Shown here: positions 15,519 through 24,662 of the stretch, one piece after another
How the letters are laid out: the number at the start of each line of letters is the position of its first letter
Numbering within the stretch: the stretch's first letter is position 1
The notes under the pieces: model-generated
Databases searched by the model: none
What the model saw: the letters and a program-made list of their open reading frames with translations, nothing else
What the model was told of the DNA's origin: nothing
Position numbers and translations under genes: made by a program
DNA from: JAGXKT01 sp964531695
GTDB lineage: Bacteria; Planctomycetota; Phycisphaerae; SM23-33
Assembly (NCBI GenBank): GCA_964531695.1
Contig: CAZHEH010000014.1
Location: forward strand, 11,949-75,948
DNA: 64,000 nucleotides
Direction: 5' to 3'

Positions 15519-18017
15519 TCAGAACTCCGCCAGCTCGCTGTCGCCGTCGTCCAGCGGAATCTCCTGCTCCGCCGAGGAGTGGCTCTCCCGTGTCGGCTTT
15601 GGGGCGGCCGCTTGCGTCTTCGACTTGCCTTTCGAGCCGCCGGGCTGGGCCTTCGGGCCGGTCTTGGCCTGATCGTCCGCGCGGAAGTGCAGCTTGTGCG
15701 CCGGCGTCGCCTTGCGCGAGGCATCCTTCTTGACGGACGCCGCACCGCCGACGATCGCCTGAAGCTCCTGGACCATGGTGTTGAGTTCCTCGGCCTGGGC
15801 GCTGAGCTCCTCGGCCGCGCTGGCCGACTCCTCCGCGTTGGCCGCCGAGGACTGCGTCACCTGGTCCATCTGGCCCACGGCCGTGTTGATCTGCTCGATG
15901 CCCTGCGACTGCTCGTTGCTGGCGCCGGCGATCTCCGCAACCAGATCGTTGACCTTCCGGTTGCCCGTGGCGATCTGATCGAGCACCTCGGCCACCTGCT
16001 TGGTGATCTGCACGCCGTTGTCGGCGTTCTTGACGGACTCCTCGATCATCCCGGCCGTGTTCTTGGCCGCCTCGGCACTCCGCTGCGCGAGATTCCGCAC
16101 CTCCTCGGCGACGACGGCGAAGCCCTTGCCCGCCTCGCCGGCTCGGGCCGCCTCGACCGCCGCATTCAACGCCAGCAGGTTCGTCTGGAAGGCGATCTCG
16201 TCGATGGTCTTGATGATCTTGGCGGTCTCGTCGGAGGACTTCTTGATGTCGTCGATGGCGCCGGACATCTTGCCCATGGCCTCGGCGCCGCGGTCGGCGT
16301 TCTCCTGGGCCGTGTCGGCCAGCGTCTTGCACTCGCCGGCGTTGGCGGCGTTCTGCTTGATCATCGAGGTCATCTCCTCGACGCTCGAGGTGGTCTCCTC
16401 GATGCTGGCGGCCTGCTCGCTGGCGCCCTCGGCCAGCGACTGGCTGGCGGAAGACACCTGACCCGCGGCGGAGGCGGTCTGCTCGGCGCCGCTGGTCAGG
16501 CCCGCGATGATCCGCATGACCGGGCGGCTGACGCCCAAGCTCACGAACAGACCCACGAGCCCGCCGAGCACGCCCAGCACGGCCGCCACGACACCGACGA
16601 TCCAGATGACCGAGGCGGTGCGGGTCTCGGCGTTCGTCTTGATCTCATTGGCCGTGTGCAGGAACTCGTGCACCGGGCAACTGCCGGCGATGCTGTAGGT
16701 CTTGTCGCCCACCGCCAGCGGTTGATAGGCCATGTATTTGTCTTCGCCCTCGAAGGCATACGTCTGGACGCCGGTCTGACCGGCGAGCATCTGTCCACGG
16801 ACGATCTCGGCCAGTCGGCCCTGGCCCGTCGCGACGTTCTTGCCGTCTCGGAACGAGTACTGTGGGTGGCTGACCAGGACGCCTTCCTCGTTGACGATGA
16901 AGGCGTAGCCCGTCTCGCCGTAGGTATGTCCCTCCAGCAGCGCCCAGGCATGCTCCCAGTCCAGGTTGAGCGCAAAGACGCCGCAGAACTCCCCCCCGGC
17001 ATAGACGGGCGAGGCGACGCACATCTCGATGCCCTGCGTGATCGGGTTGATAGCGACTCCGGCGTTGTAGACCGCTCCCGGCGCAAGGCCGCGGGCGCGG
17101 GTGAACCACTCCGCCCCGGCACGCGACACCGCACTTTCCGAGAGCTCGCCTTCGACGACGTTGAAGACCTCTTGGCCTTCGGCATCCACGTAGCGGATCT
17201 GCCGATACAGCGACTGCTCACCCCCGCCCAATTCGATGCTCGACGCATTGTGGAACGCGACGGCGTCCTGCTTGAGCATCCCGAGCGAGGCGGTGGCCGC
17301 CTCGGCCGACAGATCGTCCCAGTATGCGCTGGCGCAGATGATCCAGTCCCACTCCGGGTAGTAGGTGTAGGCGATGCACTTCTGCCGGCCTTCGAACTCG
17401 TAATTCAGCAGCCGCGTCTCGCCGGCGGCGTGCTTGTCCAGGACCTCCTCGAACAAGCTCAGGCCGTGGTCGGTGATAAGGTTCGTACCGACCATGTCCG
17501 GCTTCGGATGGACGAGAGTGTTCGCATCGGAGTCCATCACGAACACGTAACCCGACTCGCCGATCTCGATCTCCAGCGCGGCCGCGCCGACGGCTTGGCG
17601 GGCGGCCTCGATCTTCTCGGGATCCGCCACGGCCGTCTGTGCCTCGCAGCTCAGCATCACGCCCTCGGCGATCTTGAACAGCTCCTCCTGCGCCAGGTCG
17701 TTGAGCAATTCGTTCTTGCCCTGCTTGGCCGTCAGGTAGCCGACCATGTTGGCCGAGCCGGCCAGTTGCCGCGCGTCGCCTTCGGCCTTGTCGATCAGCG
17801 CAGAGACGCGCTCCCGGTCGGCCGCCACGCCCGTGTTGAGAATCGTCTTGGCCTGCTCCTCCAAGCTGGTGTAGGCCTGCTCGGAAGTGTTCGTGCCCAG
17901 TTGATCGACCTGGACGATACTGAAACCGCCCACCACGGCGATGGGCACGATCGTCAGCGCAAGACACACGAGGATCAGCTTGCGTTTGAGTGACATCTTC
18001 TTGAAGCTCGCGAACAT
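15519..18017 (-). CDS. Methyl-accepting chemotaxis protein with Cache-type sensor
   Basis: An 832-residue transmembrane receptor. TM1 is near residues 13-33 (LILVCLALTIVPIAVVGGF). A long periplasmic part has two Cache-like lobes (ESGYVFVMDSDANTLVHPKP and TGYAFIVNEEGVLVSHPQY). TM2 is near 500 (VIWIVGVVAAVLGVLGGLVG). The signalling tip is present, IDEIAFQTNLLALNAAVEAA followed by GFAVVAEEVRNLA. After TM2 only SRPVMRIIAGLTSG remains before the methylation helices, so the HAMP is short or absent. The C-terminus SELAEF follows an acidic tail and may be a methyltransferase tether. It is probably co-transcribed with cheW 50 bases upstream. Confidence 0.93.
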   Translation of the reverse strand: MFASFKKMSLKRKLILVCLALTIVPIAVVGGFSIVQVDQLGTNTSEQAYTSLEEQAKTILNTGVAADRERVSALIDKAEGDARQLAGSANMVGYLTAKQGKNELLNDLAQEELFKIAEGVMLSCEAQTAVADPEKIEAARQAVGAAALEIEIGESGYVFVMDSDANTLVHPKPDMVGTNLITDHGLSLFEEVLDKHAAGETRLLNYEFEGRQKCIAYTYYPEWDWIICASAYWDDLSAEAATASLGMLKQDAVAFHNASSIELGGGEQSLYRQIRYVDAEGQEVFNVVEGELSESAVSRAGAEWFTRARGLAPGAVYNAGVAINPITQGIEMCVASPVYAGGEFCGVFALNLDWEHAWALLEGHTYGETGYAFIVNEEGVLVSHPQYSFRDGKNVATGQGRLAEIVRGQMLAGQTGVQTYAFEGEDKYMAYQPLAVGDKTYSIAGSCPVHEFLHTANEIKTNAETRTASVIWIVGVVAAVLGVLGGLVGLFVSLGVSRPVMRIIAGLTSGAEQTASAAGQVSSASQSLAEGASEQAASIEETTSSVEEMTSMIKQNAANAGECKTLADTAQENADRGAEAMGKMSGAIDDIKKSSDETAKIIKTIDEIAFQTNLLALNAAVEAARAGEAGKGFAVVAEEVRNLAQRSAEAAKNTAGMIEESVKNADNGVQITKQVAEVLDQIATGNRKVNDLVAEIAGASNEQSQGIEQINTAVGQMDQVTQSSAANAEESASAAEELSAQAEELNTMVQELQAIVGGAASVKKDASRKATPAHKLHFRADDQAKTGPKAQPGGSKGKSKTQAAAPKPTRESHSSAEQEIPLDDGDSELAEF

Positions 18018-18066
18018 ATTCGGTCTCCCTGTTCAGTTCCCTTTGGGCATTGGCCCGAAGCGTCAT

Positions 18067-18579
18067 TCATTCCCGCGGCGCGTCCGGGGCCTGCGGCAAC
18101 GTGGCCCCTCCGAGCACCTGTGTGATATCCAGCAGTATGGTGACCCGCTCGGCCGTCTTGCTGATGCCGAGGATGAACTCCGTATCCACCCCCGTGCCCA
18201 GCTCAGGGGTGGGTTCGATGTCTTCCCCGGCGATGTCGAGTACCTCCCAGACCTCATCGACGATCAGCCCGACCTCCCGTCCGCCGAGCTTGACCACGAT
18301 GATGCACGTCCGGTCCGTGTATTCCTTCTCGGCGAGGCCGAACTGCCTTCGGAGGTCGATGATGGGGATCACCATGCCGCGGAGGTTGATCACGCCCTTG
18401 ACGTACTCGGGCGTACGCGGCACCGGGGTGATCTTGCACATCTGGATGATCTCCCGGACCGTCAGGATCTCGAGCCCGTAGAACTCATCCGCCAGCACGA
18501 AGGTGAGGTACTTGCCGGCCAGGTCGGCCGGCGCGCCCGAGGTGTCCGCGGGCGGACCCGCGGTTGCCTGTTCCGTCAT
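18067..18579 (-). CDS. cheW: Chemotaxis coupling protein CheW
   Basis: A 170-residue adaptor linking receptors to the CheA kinase. The CheW beta-barrel motifs are FVLADEFYGLEILTVREIIQ, PRTPEYVKGVINLRGMVIPI, IDLRRQFGL and VGLIVDEVWEVLDI. The first 20 residues are an unordered Ala/Pro/Thr-rich lead. It precedes the chemoreceptor by 50 bases on the same strand; no cheA, cheY, cheB or cheR is in the window. Confidence 0.95.
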   Translation of the reverse strand: MTEQATAGPPADTSGAPADLAGKYLTFVLADEFYGLEILTVREIIQMCKITPVPRTPEYVKGVINLRGMVIPIIDLRRQFGLAEKEYTDRTCIIVVKLGGREVGLIVDEVWEVLDIAGEDIEPTPELGTGVDTEFILGISKTAERVTILLDITQVLGGATLPQAPDAPRE

Positions 18580-18749
18580 CTCGCCTGCTCCTGATGCAAG
18601 CTGCGCGACCCGAGACCGCGGATGCTCCCATGCCCGCCCCGCCGCGTACGGCGGCGACGCAAGCTACTCATCGGCGGTTGGGCGGCGGCTTGATATCGGC
18701 CGTCGGCGGAATCAGAGGGGTGAGAAATTCCTAGGACGGACGATGACCG

Positions 18750-19391
18750 TCAGAGGGCGGTGATGCCCTCGCGGATGGCGTACTTCGTCAGCTCCGGCAT
18801 GGAGTCGATGGCCAGCTTGGCCATGATGTTCTGCCGATGGGTGTGAACCGTCTTGCTGCTGACGTGAAGGATCTGGCCCACCTGCTTGGCGGATTTGCCC
18901 TCGGCGAGCAGTTGCAGCACCTCGCGCTCCCGCGGGCTGAGCCGGCTGCCCGCCGCCATGCCCCGGCCCCCGTGTGCATAGTCCTCCACGACGGCAGACG
19001 CGATCTCCGGGCTCAAGTACCGGCGCCCCGCCACGGCCGCACGGATCGCCTTGAGCAGCTCGCCCACGTCGCACGACTTGTGGACATATGCGTGAGCCCC
19101 GGAGCGTAGCATGCCCGAGACGGTCTGCCGGTCCCCGCGGATCGACAGCGCCACAATGCGCGTCGCGGGGCTGTGCGCGACGATCTGCCGCGCGGCCTCG
19201 ACACCGTTGAGTTCCGGCATGGCCACGTCCAGCACGGCCACATCGGGCCGGCACCGGCGTGCCAACTCCACCGCGTCGCGCCCGTCGCGGGCCTCGCAGA
19301 CCACCTCGATTCCCGGTTCAGCGTCCAGCAGCGCGCGCACGCCCTGCCGGAACAGGTCGTGATCGTCCGCAAGCAGAACTCGTGTGGTCAT
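18750..19391 (-). CDS. NarL/FixJ-type response regulator
   Basis: A 213-residue transcription factor. The receiver domain has LLADDHDLFRQGV, the acceptor Asp in VAVLDVAMPELNG, and Lys in VHKSCDVGE. The C-terminal LuxR-type helix-turn-helix is LSPREREVLQLLAEGKSAKQ followed by VSSKTVHTHRQNIMAKL. The start at 19391 (MTTRVLLADDH) is the normal family N-terminus. No cognate kinase is adjacent. It lies between the NorD/NorQ group and cheW, and could regulate either (inference). 18580-18749 shows no other feature. Confidence 0.92.
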   Translation of the reverse strand: MTTRVLLADDHDLFRQGVRALLDAEPGIEVVCEARDGRDAVELARRCRPDVAVLDVAMPELNGVEAARQIVAHSPATRIVALSIRGDRQTVSGMLRSGAHAYVHKSCDVGELLKAIRAAVAGRRYLSPEIASAVVEDYAHGGRGMAAGSRLSPREREVLQLLAEGKSAKQVGQILHVSSKTVHTHRQNIMAKLAIDSMPELTKYAIREGITAL

Positions 19392-19556
19392 GCACGTACT
19401 TCCAGGGCCGGATTCGGGCCCGGGCGACCTCATCCGCGTGGGCATGATGGTGACGGTCCCGTTCCCCGTCCGTGCGACGAGGCCCGTCCGCCGAGTCCAT
19501 TATCGGCAGACAAAGATCGTAAATACATGCAAAATCGGACATCTAGGGGTCCCGAA

Positions 19557-21902
19557 TCACGCCGTGAGCTTCACGTACAGCTTCGGGAGGACCTGAGGCA
19601 GAGATCGCAGGTCCGGCAGGATGACGAACCGGCGTTGCGGGAACATGATCTCCATATCCGCCACGCTGTTCTGGTCCGTTGATATGCCGAGCGTATGTAT
19701 GGACTTACGCTCATTTTCCTCGCAGGCCATTCGGACGTCGTGCTGGGCGTAGCGGGTATTCGGGTCATAGCCGCTGTCCATCGGCCGGCCGTCGGTGACG
19801 AGGACGATCAGCCGCTGGCGGGAATCCTGCTGCTCGAGCCGCCGACCCGCGTGGCGCAGCGCCGGGCCGATCCGCGTGGAGTTCGCGGGCGTGGCCGCCA
19901 GGATGCGGCGCATCGGCGGCCGGCCCCACTCGTCTTTGAAGTCCTTGTATACCTGGAAGAGGCAGTTCTCGCGCCCGTTCGAGCTGAACCCGCAAATGGC
20001 GAAGCGGTCCCCGAGGGACGCCAGGCCCTGCCCCAGGATGAGGGCAGCGTGCTTTTCCACGTCGATGATCCGCTTGGCGCGGGCGATGCCGGGGGGATCG
20101 CCGCCCCGCACGAGACGCGGCTCGCCGAGATCCTCCCCGGTCGAGCCGCTGGCGTCGAGCAGGATGATCGCCGCCAGATCGCGACGCCTGGGCCTGGGCT
20201 TCTCGTAGAAGCGGATCCGCGGCGACGGCTCCCGGCGGCGGTCGATCATGTACTCCAGAAGCAGGTCCGGGTTGATCGCCTCCCCTTCGCGAAGCCGCTT
20301 TTCCTTGCGGGTCAGCTCAGGGCGGAGTCGCTCGAAGGCCTGGGCGACCTTGCGGGCCTCGGCCATGACGTTCTCGGGCGCCGACGCGTCCGCTTGGGCT
20401 TCCTTCCGCTTCTCGTAGACGAGGCAATGGTCGCGGTAGTAGTCGTTCTCGTCCTGGCTCCACTCGTCGTAGACGTAGGCGGCCCGCGGGCCGGCCGCTT
20501 CCGCCTCTTCCTCCTCAGCCGAGACAACGCCGTCGGCCGGCGTGTGTGCGGCCGCCGCTTGGTCCTCCGCGCCGTCGTCCATCGCGCGCGGCCGGGCCTG
20601 CTGCTTGAGGTCCGCGATCAGCGAATCCCGCGGCGGCGCATGGAGCGTGCCCGGGAACAGGAAGTCCGGCAGGAAGCTCACCGGCGGCAGCGGGACGGTC
20701 GCCAGGCCGGGCACGACTTCCGCGACGCGCTCGGCCCAGGGCTCGTCCAGGCGCCCGGCCGTGTCGAGAAGGTTCGCCGATGCATCGGCCTGCTTCGCGA
20801 TGAGCCGCCCGGCCCCGCCGGTCGGCTCGGCAGCCGCCGCGTCGTGGAAGAGCTGCCCCACGGCCGAGCGGGGCGGGGCGTTCTCGCGCTCGATCCGGAG
20901 GCCCCAGTCCATCAGCCGCCGCGCGCCCGGCCAGCGACGACGGACCCAACGCAACGTGCGGACCCACTCGACGATCTGGAACAGGTTGAGCCGCCGCGTG
21001 TCGCGCCCGACGACGTTCATGCAGGTTTCGTAGCGCGGGTGACCGTGGATGCGCGGGAAGCTGCCCGCGTCGACCGCCCCGGCCGCGGCGACGGCGGCCA
21101 AGGTGTACCAGGTGCGGTTCAGCCGGGCGGAGTCGAAATCGCGCACCCGGTGCGGAAGGTACAGCCAGTCGGCGAGCATGACGACGGTCGAGCCGCGCTC
21201 GATCCGCTCGTCCGAGTCCAGGCGGCCGAGGTCGGCCACCTCCACGCCGCGGCCGGTCAGCGCGTGCAACAAGGCCGCGAGCGAATCTCGTGCGTCCTCC
21301 AGGCGGCACTCCTTCGTGATGGACAGGATGTATTGCTCGGAGGTCTTGAGCGTGCCTTCCATGAAGGCCAGCCCCGACTGCTTGTTCCGCCGGTAGATCT
21401 CCAGCCCGGCGCGGACGTAAAACTCGACTTCGTCCGGGCGCAGCCGCTCGATCAGCCGCGGGTAGCCCCGGAGGAACGCCATGGCCAGGTCGTCGTCTAC
21501 CTGGCGGAGCCGTCGCAGATACCGCAGCAAGAGGCGCACCCGCGCGGGCGTGTCGCCGAAGCCGCCCGCCCCAAGCGCCTCGAAGTAGCGGATGCCGTAG
21601 TGCAGGCGGCGACGCGAGAACTCCCAGCCGAGGTCGACCACATCCGAGAAGATGCCGGGCAGGTCGAGCAGCCAACGCGTCCGCGGGTTCAGCGAGGCCA
21701 GGAACTCCTTCAGGACATGGTCGTAGCAGCCCTGGTCGGCATGGCGGAGCATTTCGTAGAACTTGCCCGTTACCTCGCGCCGCTCCGGCCCGATCGCACC
21801 CTCGTCGAGAAGGCCCCGTATCGTGCGCTCGAACAGGTCGCGGTAGCCCCAGCAGACGCTCTTGGGGTCGAAGGTCAGGTTGGCGTCTTCTCTCGCGGAC
21901 AC
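19557..21902 (-). CDS. norD: NorD-like von Willebrand factor A protein
   Basis: A 781-residue cytoplasmic protein. The N-terminal 500 residues are helical with no recognised motif. The C-terminal third is a VWA domain with the metal-binding MIDAS motif DASGST in LAAIILLDASGSTGEDLG, then LVTDGRPMDSGYDP. It pairs with the NorQ/CbbQ-type ATPase encoded upstream (22796-23653). Such MoxR-VWA pairs activate metalloenzymes by ATP-driven remodelling; in denitrifiers the target is nitric oxide reductase. No reductase or Rubisco gene is in the window, so the client is unknown. The long N-terminal part is typical of NorD/CbbO. Confidence 0.82.
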   Translation of the reverse strand: MSAREDANLTFDPKSVCWGYRDLFERTIRGLLDEGAIGPERREVTGKFYEMLRHADQGCYDHVLKEFLASLNPRTRWLLDLPGIFSDVVDLGWEFSRRRLHYGIRYFEALGAGGFGDTPARVRLLLRYLRRLRQVDDDLAMAFLRGYPRLIERLRPDEVEFYVRAGLEIYRRNKQSGLAFMEGTLKTSEQYILSITKECRLEDARDSLAALLHALTGRGVEVADLGRLDSDERIERGSTVVMLADWLYLPHRVRDFDSARLNRTWYTLAAVAAAGAVDAGSFPRIHGHPRYETCMNVVGRDTRRLNLFQIVEWVRTLRWVRRRWPGARRLMDWGLRIERENAPPRSAVGQLFHDAAAAEPTGGAGRLIAKQADASANLLDTAGRLDEPWAERVAEVVPGLATVPLPPVSFLPDFLFPGTLHAPPRDSLIADLKQQARPRAMDDGAEDQAAAAHTPADGVVSAEEEEAEAAGPRAAYVYDEWSQDENDYYRDHCLVYEKRKEAQADASAPENVMAEARKVAQAFERLRPELTRKEKRLREGEAINPDLLLEYMIDRRREPSPRIRFYEKPRPRRRDLAAIILLDASGSTGEDLGEPRLVRGGDPPGIARAKRIIDVEKHAALILGQGLASLGDRFAICGFSSNGRENCLFQVYKDFKDEWGRPPMRRILAATPANSTRIGPALRHAGRRLEQQDSRQRLIVLVTDGRPMDSGYDPNTRYAQHDVRMACEENERKSIHTLGISTDQNSVADMEIMFPQRRFVILPDLRSLPQVLPKLYVKLTA

Positions 21903-21921
21903 AGGAGCTTGCTACTCAATT

Positions 21922-21955
21922 CCGAATGACGAAATCCGAAGGAGGAATGACGAAG
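21922..21955. repeat. GAATGACGAA repeat unit, left copy
   Basis: Two GAATGACGAA words with a degenerate CCGAA-rich spacer lie between the NorD start and the lipoprotein stop. The same words in the opposite orientation occur at 22750-22808, so the pair brackets the lipoprotein gene. Confidence 0.6.
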
Positions 21956-21963
21956 CGCCGCGC

Positions 21964-22650
21964 TTAGTCCTTTCCGGCCGACAAGCGCCGCACGATGCAG
22001 TCCGGCTCCATGGTTTCCGTGATCTGGGCGACCTCACGGAGCGAGAGCCACTCGTCGCCAAGCTTGAGCGGGATGTCACCCAAGCCGCCCCCTCGCGGCA
22101 TGGGCGGCGCGTCATCGGGCAGACCTGGGCCCCATTCGCCGCCTTTCGCATCCAAGTGTGGCTGAATGGCTGCGGCCAACTCCTCGTCGGTCAGCCCCAG
22201 CTCCCGGCCGTGCTCACTCACGTCGATGACGAGGACTCGTCGCATCTGCGGCGAGATCTCGGGCAACTCGGTCCCGGGCGGGAGCAACTCGAACTCCGCC
22301 TCCTGCGCTTGCTCCGGCAACTCGCGGGAAAGTGCCGCCATGCTCTCCCGCGCGCCGCGCCCTTCGTCGACTACGTTCAGGAAGGCCTCCATTCGGTTCT
22401 CGTAGGCGACCGTCATCACATCTTCGGCCTCGGGCGCCAGGCCGGCGCGCACCATGGCCGCGATGTCTTGCTCAACGTACTCGGGCATCCGGCCGGGGCA
22501 TGCGACGGTGACGCGCAGCAGCCGCGTCTCGGCAGGCCGCGAGGCCGGGTCGGGGGTTGTGCGCTCGGTAGCGGCCGGCTCGCCCGCATCGCAGCCGCAC
22601 AGCAGTGCGACTGTCACCACACTGGCCGGCAGAATCGTCATGCTCTTCAT
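21964..22650 (-). CDS. Lipoprotein with RND-porter-like sequence
   Basis: A 228-residue protein with a signal peptide and lipobox (SVVTVALLCGCDAG, Cys20). The mature part resembles the periplasmic porter and docking subdomains of RND efflux pumps: VTVACPGRMPEYVEQDI echoes the YPGAxPxxVE block, LGLTDEELAAAIQ echoes LGLSxxDVxxAL, and IPLKLGDEWLSLREVAQI echoes the IPLxxxxGxxVRLxDVA block. There are no membrane helices, so it is not a pump. It is encoded between NorQ and NorD genes and may be a client or envelope partner of that ATPase system (inference). The RND likeness is by eye only. Confidence 0.6.
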   Translation of the reverse strand: MKSMTILPASVVTVALLCGCDAGEPAATERTTPDPASRPAETRLLRVTVACPGRMPEYVEQDIAAMVRAGLAPEAEDVMTVAYENRMEAFLNVVDEGRGARESMAALSRELPEQAQEAEFELLPPGTELPEISPQMRRVLVIDVSEHGRELGLTDEELAAAIQPHLDAKGGEWGPGLPDDAPPMPRGGGLGDIPLKLGDEWLSLREVAQITETMEPDCIVRRLSAGKD

Positions 22651-22749
22651 GCTCGCTACCCCTTTCGCTGCACCCGCCCGTCCTGCGCGGATGCTCAGGA
22701 CCGAACGCCCGACATCAACTGCCCTCCGCCAAGCGGCGGTCCTCGCGCC

Positions 22750-22808
22750 TCATTCGACATTCGGCATTCGTCATTGATTCGTCATTCGGGCTTCCTCATT
22801 CGTCATTC
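22750..22808. repeat. TTCGTCATTC repeat unit, right copy
   Basis: Four ATTCG(T/G)CATTC-like words in 60 bases, inverted relative to the copy at 21922. It runs into the 3' end of the NorQ-type gene: the last codons of that gene (ENDE plus stop) are themselves one repeat word. Confidence 0.6.
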
Positions 22809-23653
22809 TCCGCCCCCATCACATCTCCGAGGTACAGCTTCACGATATCCCGGATCGACTCGGCCACGTCGCGCTCTTCGGTGAGTGTGTGCGTGATGGC
22901 GGCTTCGCAGGCCTCGACGGCTTCGAGCCCCCCGGTGATGAGCCGGCCGACGTAGACCAGCAGCCGGGTCGAGACGCCTTCGTCGAGCCCGTAGCCCTTC
23001 AGTTCGCGGACCTTCGAGCCCATCTCGGCCAGCTTGGCGCTTTGCGCCTCATCCAGGCCGGTTTCACTGCAGATGATCCGCGCCTCGGTCTCCGCCGTCG
23101 GGTGGCCGAAGGTCAAGCTGGCGAAGCGCTGCTTGGTCGAGTGCTTGAGGTCCTTGACGATGCTCTGGTAGCCCGGGTTGTAGCTGAGGACCATCATAAA
23201 TCGCGGATGGGCCCGGACGACCTCGCCCGTCTTGTCGATGTAGAGGATTCGCCGGTCGTCCGTCAGCGAGTGAATGATGACGGTGGTGTCCTTCCGGGCC
23301 TCGACGATCTCGTCGAGGTAGCAGATGCCGCCGTGGCGTACCGCCAGCGTCAGCGGACCGTCCTGCCAGACCATCTCCTCGTCGCGGAAGATAAACCGCC
23401 CGACCAGGTCGGCCGCGGTGAGGTCCTCGTGGCACGAGACGGTCACAAGCGGCAGGTCCAGCCGGTAGGCCATGTGCTCGATAAACCGCGTCTTGCCGCA
23501 ACCGGTCGGGCCCTTGATGATCAGCGGGATCCGCGTCTCGAAGGCGACGCGGAAGGTCTTCTCCTCGTCGTCCTGCGGGATGTAGTTCGGCTCGAAATCG
23601 ACGCGGAACTGATCGATCGCCCGTTGCGTTGCGTCTGTCTTGCTCGTGGTCAT
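22796..23653 (-). CDS. norQ: MoxR-family AAA+ ATPase, NorQ/CbbQ type
   Basis: A 285-residue AAA+ ATPase. Walker A is IKGPTGCGKTRFIEHMA, Walker B is GGICYLDEIVEA, sensor 1 is MMVLSYNPGYQ, and the arginine-finger region is STKQRFASLTF. This is the CbbQ/NorQ branch of MoxR ATPases, which work with a VWA partner to insert metal into, or reactivate, an enzyme complex. The partner is the NorD-like gene downstream. The start has no strong ribosome binding site. The last four residues, ENDE, come from a dispersed GAATGACGAA repeat, so the C-terminus may be a recent extension. Confidence 0.9.
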   Translation of the reverse strand: MTTSKTDATQRAIDQFRVDFEPNYIPQDDEEKTFRVAFETRIPLIIKGPTGCGKTRFIEHMAYRLDLPLVTVSCHEDLTAADLVGRFIFRDEEMVWQDGPLTLAVRHGGICYLDEIVEARKDTTVIIHSLTDDRRILYIDKTGEVVRAHPRFMMVLSYNPGYQSIVKDLKHSTKQRFASLTFGHPTAETEARIICSETGLDEAQSAKLAEMGSKVRELKGYGLDEGVSTRLLVYVGRLITGGLEAVEACEAAITHTLTEERDVAESIRDIVKLYLGDVMGAENDE

Positions 23654-23681
23654 GTCGGTCGATTCGCTTTGATCGCGCGAG

Positions 23682-24662
23682 CTATGCCGCGTAGTACGTC
23701 GCCCCGGCGCTGCGCGTGGACGTCAGCAGCCCCTCGGCATTCATCTGCTCGATGTATTTGAGCACCTCATTGCGGTGCATGCCCGTGGCCCCCGCGATGT
23801 CGGCGATGGAACAAGGCCGGCGGCGCAGCATGTTCAGGATGTCCTCGCGTCCCGCGGAAAACGCCCCGGACGCGGACGGGCCGTGGAACTCCGCCACGAC
23901 CTCACCCGCCGGCTCGAACCGCTGCGCCAGCTCTTCCATCGCCTCACGGGTAACGCTCCGGGCGAACTCCTCGGCCGGCGGCCGGCAGACCGTGTTGATC
24001 TGAATCCGGCTCGGGCCCACCCGCCGCGCCGCGGCCGCGATCTTGTCCACCTCACCCGGCACGGCGTTGTAGCCGGCCAGCAGGAAGACCTCCAGCCACA
24101 ACCGCCCCTCGTAGGCCCTGCCGAAGCGGACCAGCCCGTCGAGCATCCGATCGAAGCTCAGGTCCTCGGTCGGGCGGTTCACGGCGCGGAACATCGGCCC
24201 GTCGCCCGCGTCCAGCGACGGGATCACGAGGTCCGCCGCGAGCAGTTCGTCCCGCACGTCCTCGCGCCACAGCAGCGAGCCGTTGGTCAGCACCGCGACC
24301 GGCAGGCCGGTCCGCCGCTTGATCGCCTCGATGATCTTTCCCGTGCCCGAATGCAGCGTCGGCTCGCCGGAGCCGCTCAGCGTGACGTAGTCCGCCTCGA
24401 CCGACGGCAGCACACGGTCGAGCTCTTCGACCAGCTCGTCCGTCGGCACCCATTCCACGCGTTGGCATGTCTGGTTCGTCGTCCGGCCGAGCTGGCAATA
24501 GACGCAGTCGTACGAGCATGTCTTGAACGGCACGAGGTCGATCCCGAGCGACCGCCCCAGCCGCCTTGACGGCACCGGCCCGAAGCTGTGGCGGCCGCCG
24601 GGGGAAGCCCCCGCGTGCCGGCGCGCCGCCTTGTCTTGCTCGCCATTCACGTCCGCCCTCAT
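23682..24662 (-). CDS. Radical SAM protein with C-terminal winged helix
   Basis: A 326-residue radical SAM enzyme of the COG0731-like group. The cluster motif is C-x3-C-x2-C in FKTCSYDCVYCQLG. A GGxxP-like block is TLSGSGEPTLHSG. Further blocks are PVAVLTNGSLLW and LWLEVFLLAGYN. The last 65 residues (DILNMLRRRPCSIADIAGAT, HRNEVLKYIEQM) form a winged helix. Substrate unknown; such proteins are often listed as Fe-S oxidoreductases. The start overlaps the Thi4 stop by four bases, so its job may be tied to thiazole synthesis or to the same metabolic state. Confidence 0.85.
   Translation of the reverse strand: MRADVNGEQDKAARRHAGASPGGRHSFGPVPSRRLGRSLGIDLVPFKTCSYDCVYCQLGRTTNQTCQRVEWVPTDELVEELDRVLPSVEADYVTLSGSGEPTLHSGTGKIIEAIKRRTGLPVAVLTNGSLLWREDVRDELLAADLVIPSLDAGDGPMFRAVNRPTEDLSFDRMLDGLVRFGRAYEGRLWLEVFLLAGYNAVPGEVDKIAAAARRVGPSRIQINTVCRPPAEEFARSVTREAMEELAQRFEPAGEVVAEFHGPSASGAFSAGREDILNMLRRRPCSIADIAGATGMHRNEVLKYIEQMNAEGLLTSTRSAGATYYAA

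Noticed and set aside
15579..17993. Long plus-strand frame of about 800 codons opposite the chemoreceptor
   Set aside because: It mirrors the regular heptad coding of the receptor in GC-rich DNA; its Leu/Gly/Arg-rich translation matches no family.
19695..21929. Long plus-strand frame opposite the NorD-like gene
   Set aside because: Same shadow effect; the minus-strand frame has a MIDAS motif and a partner gene.
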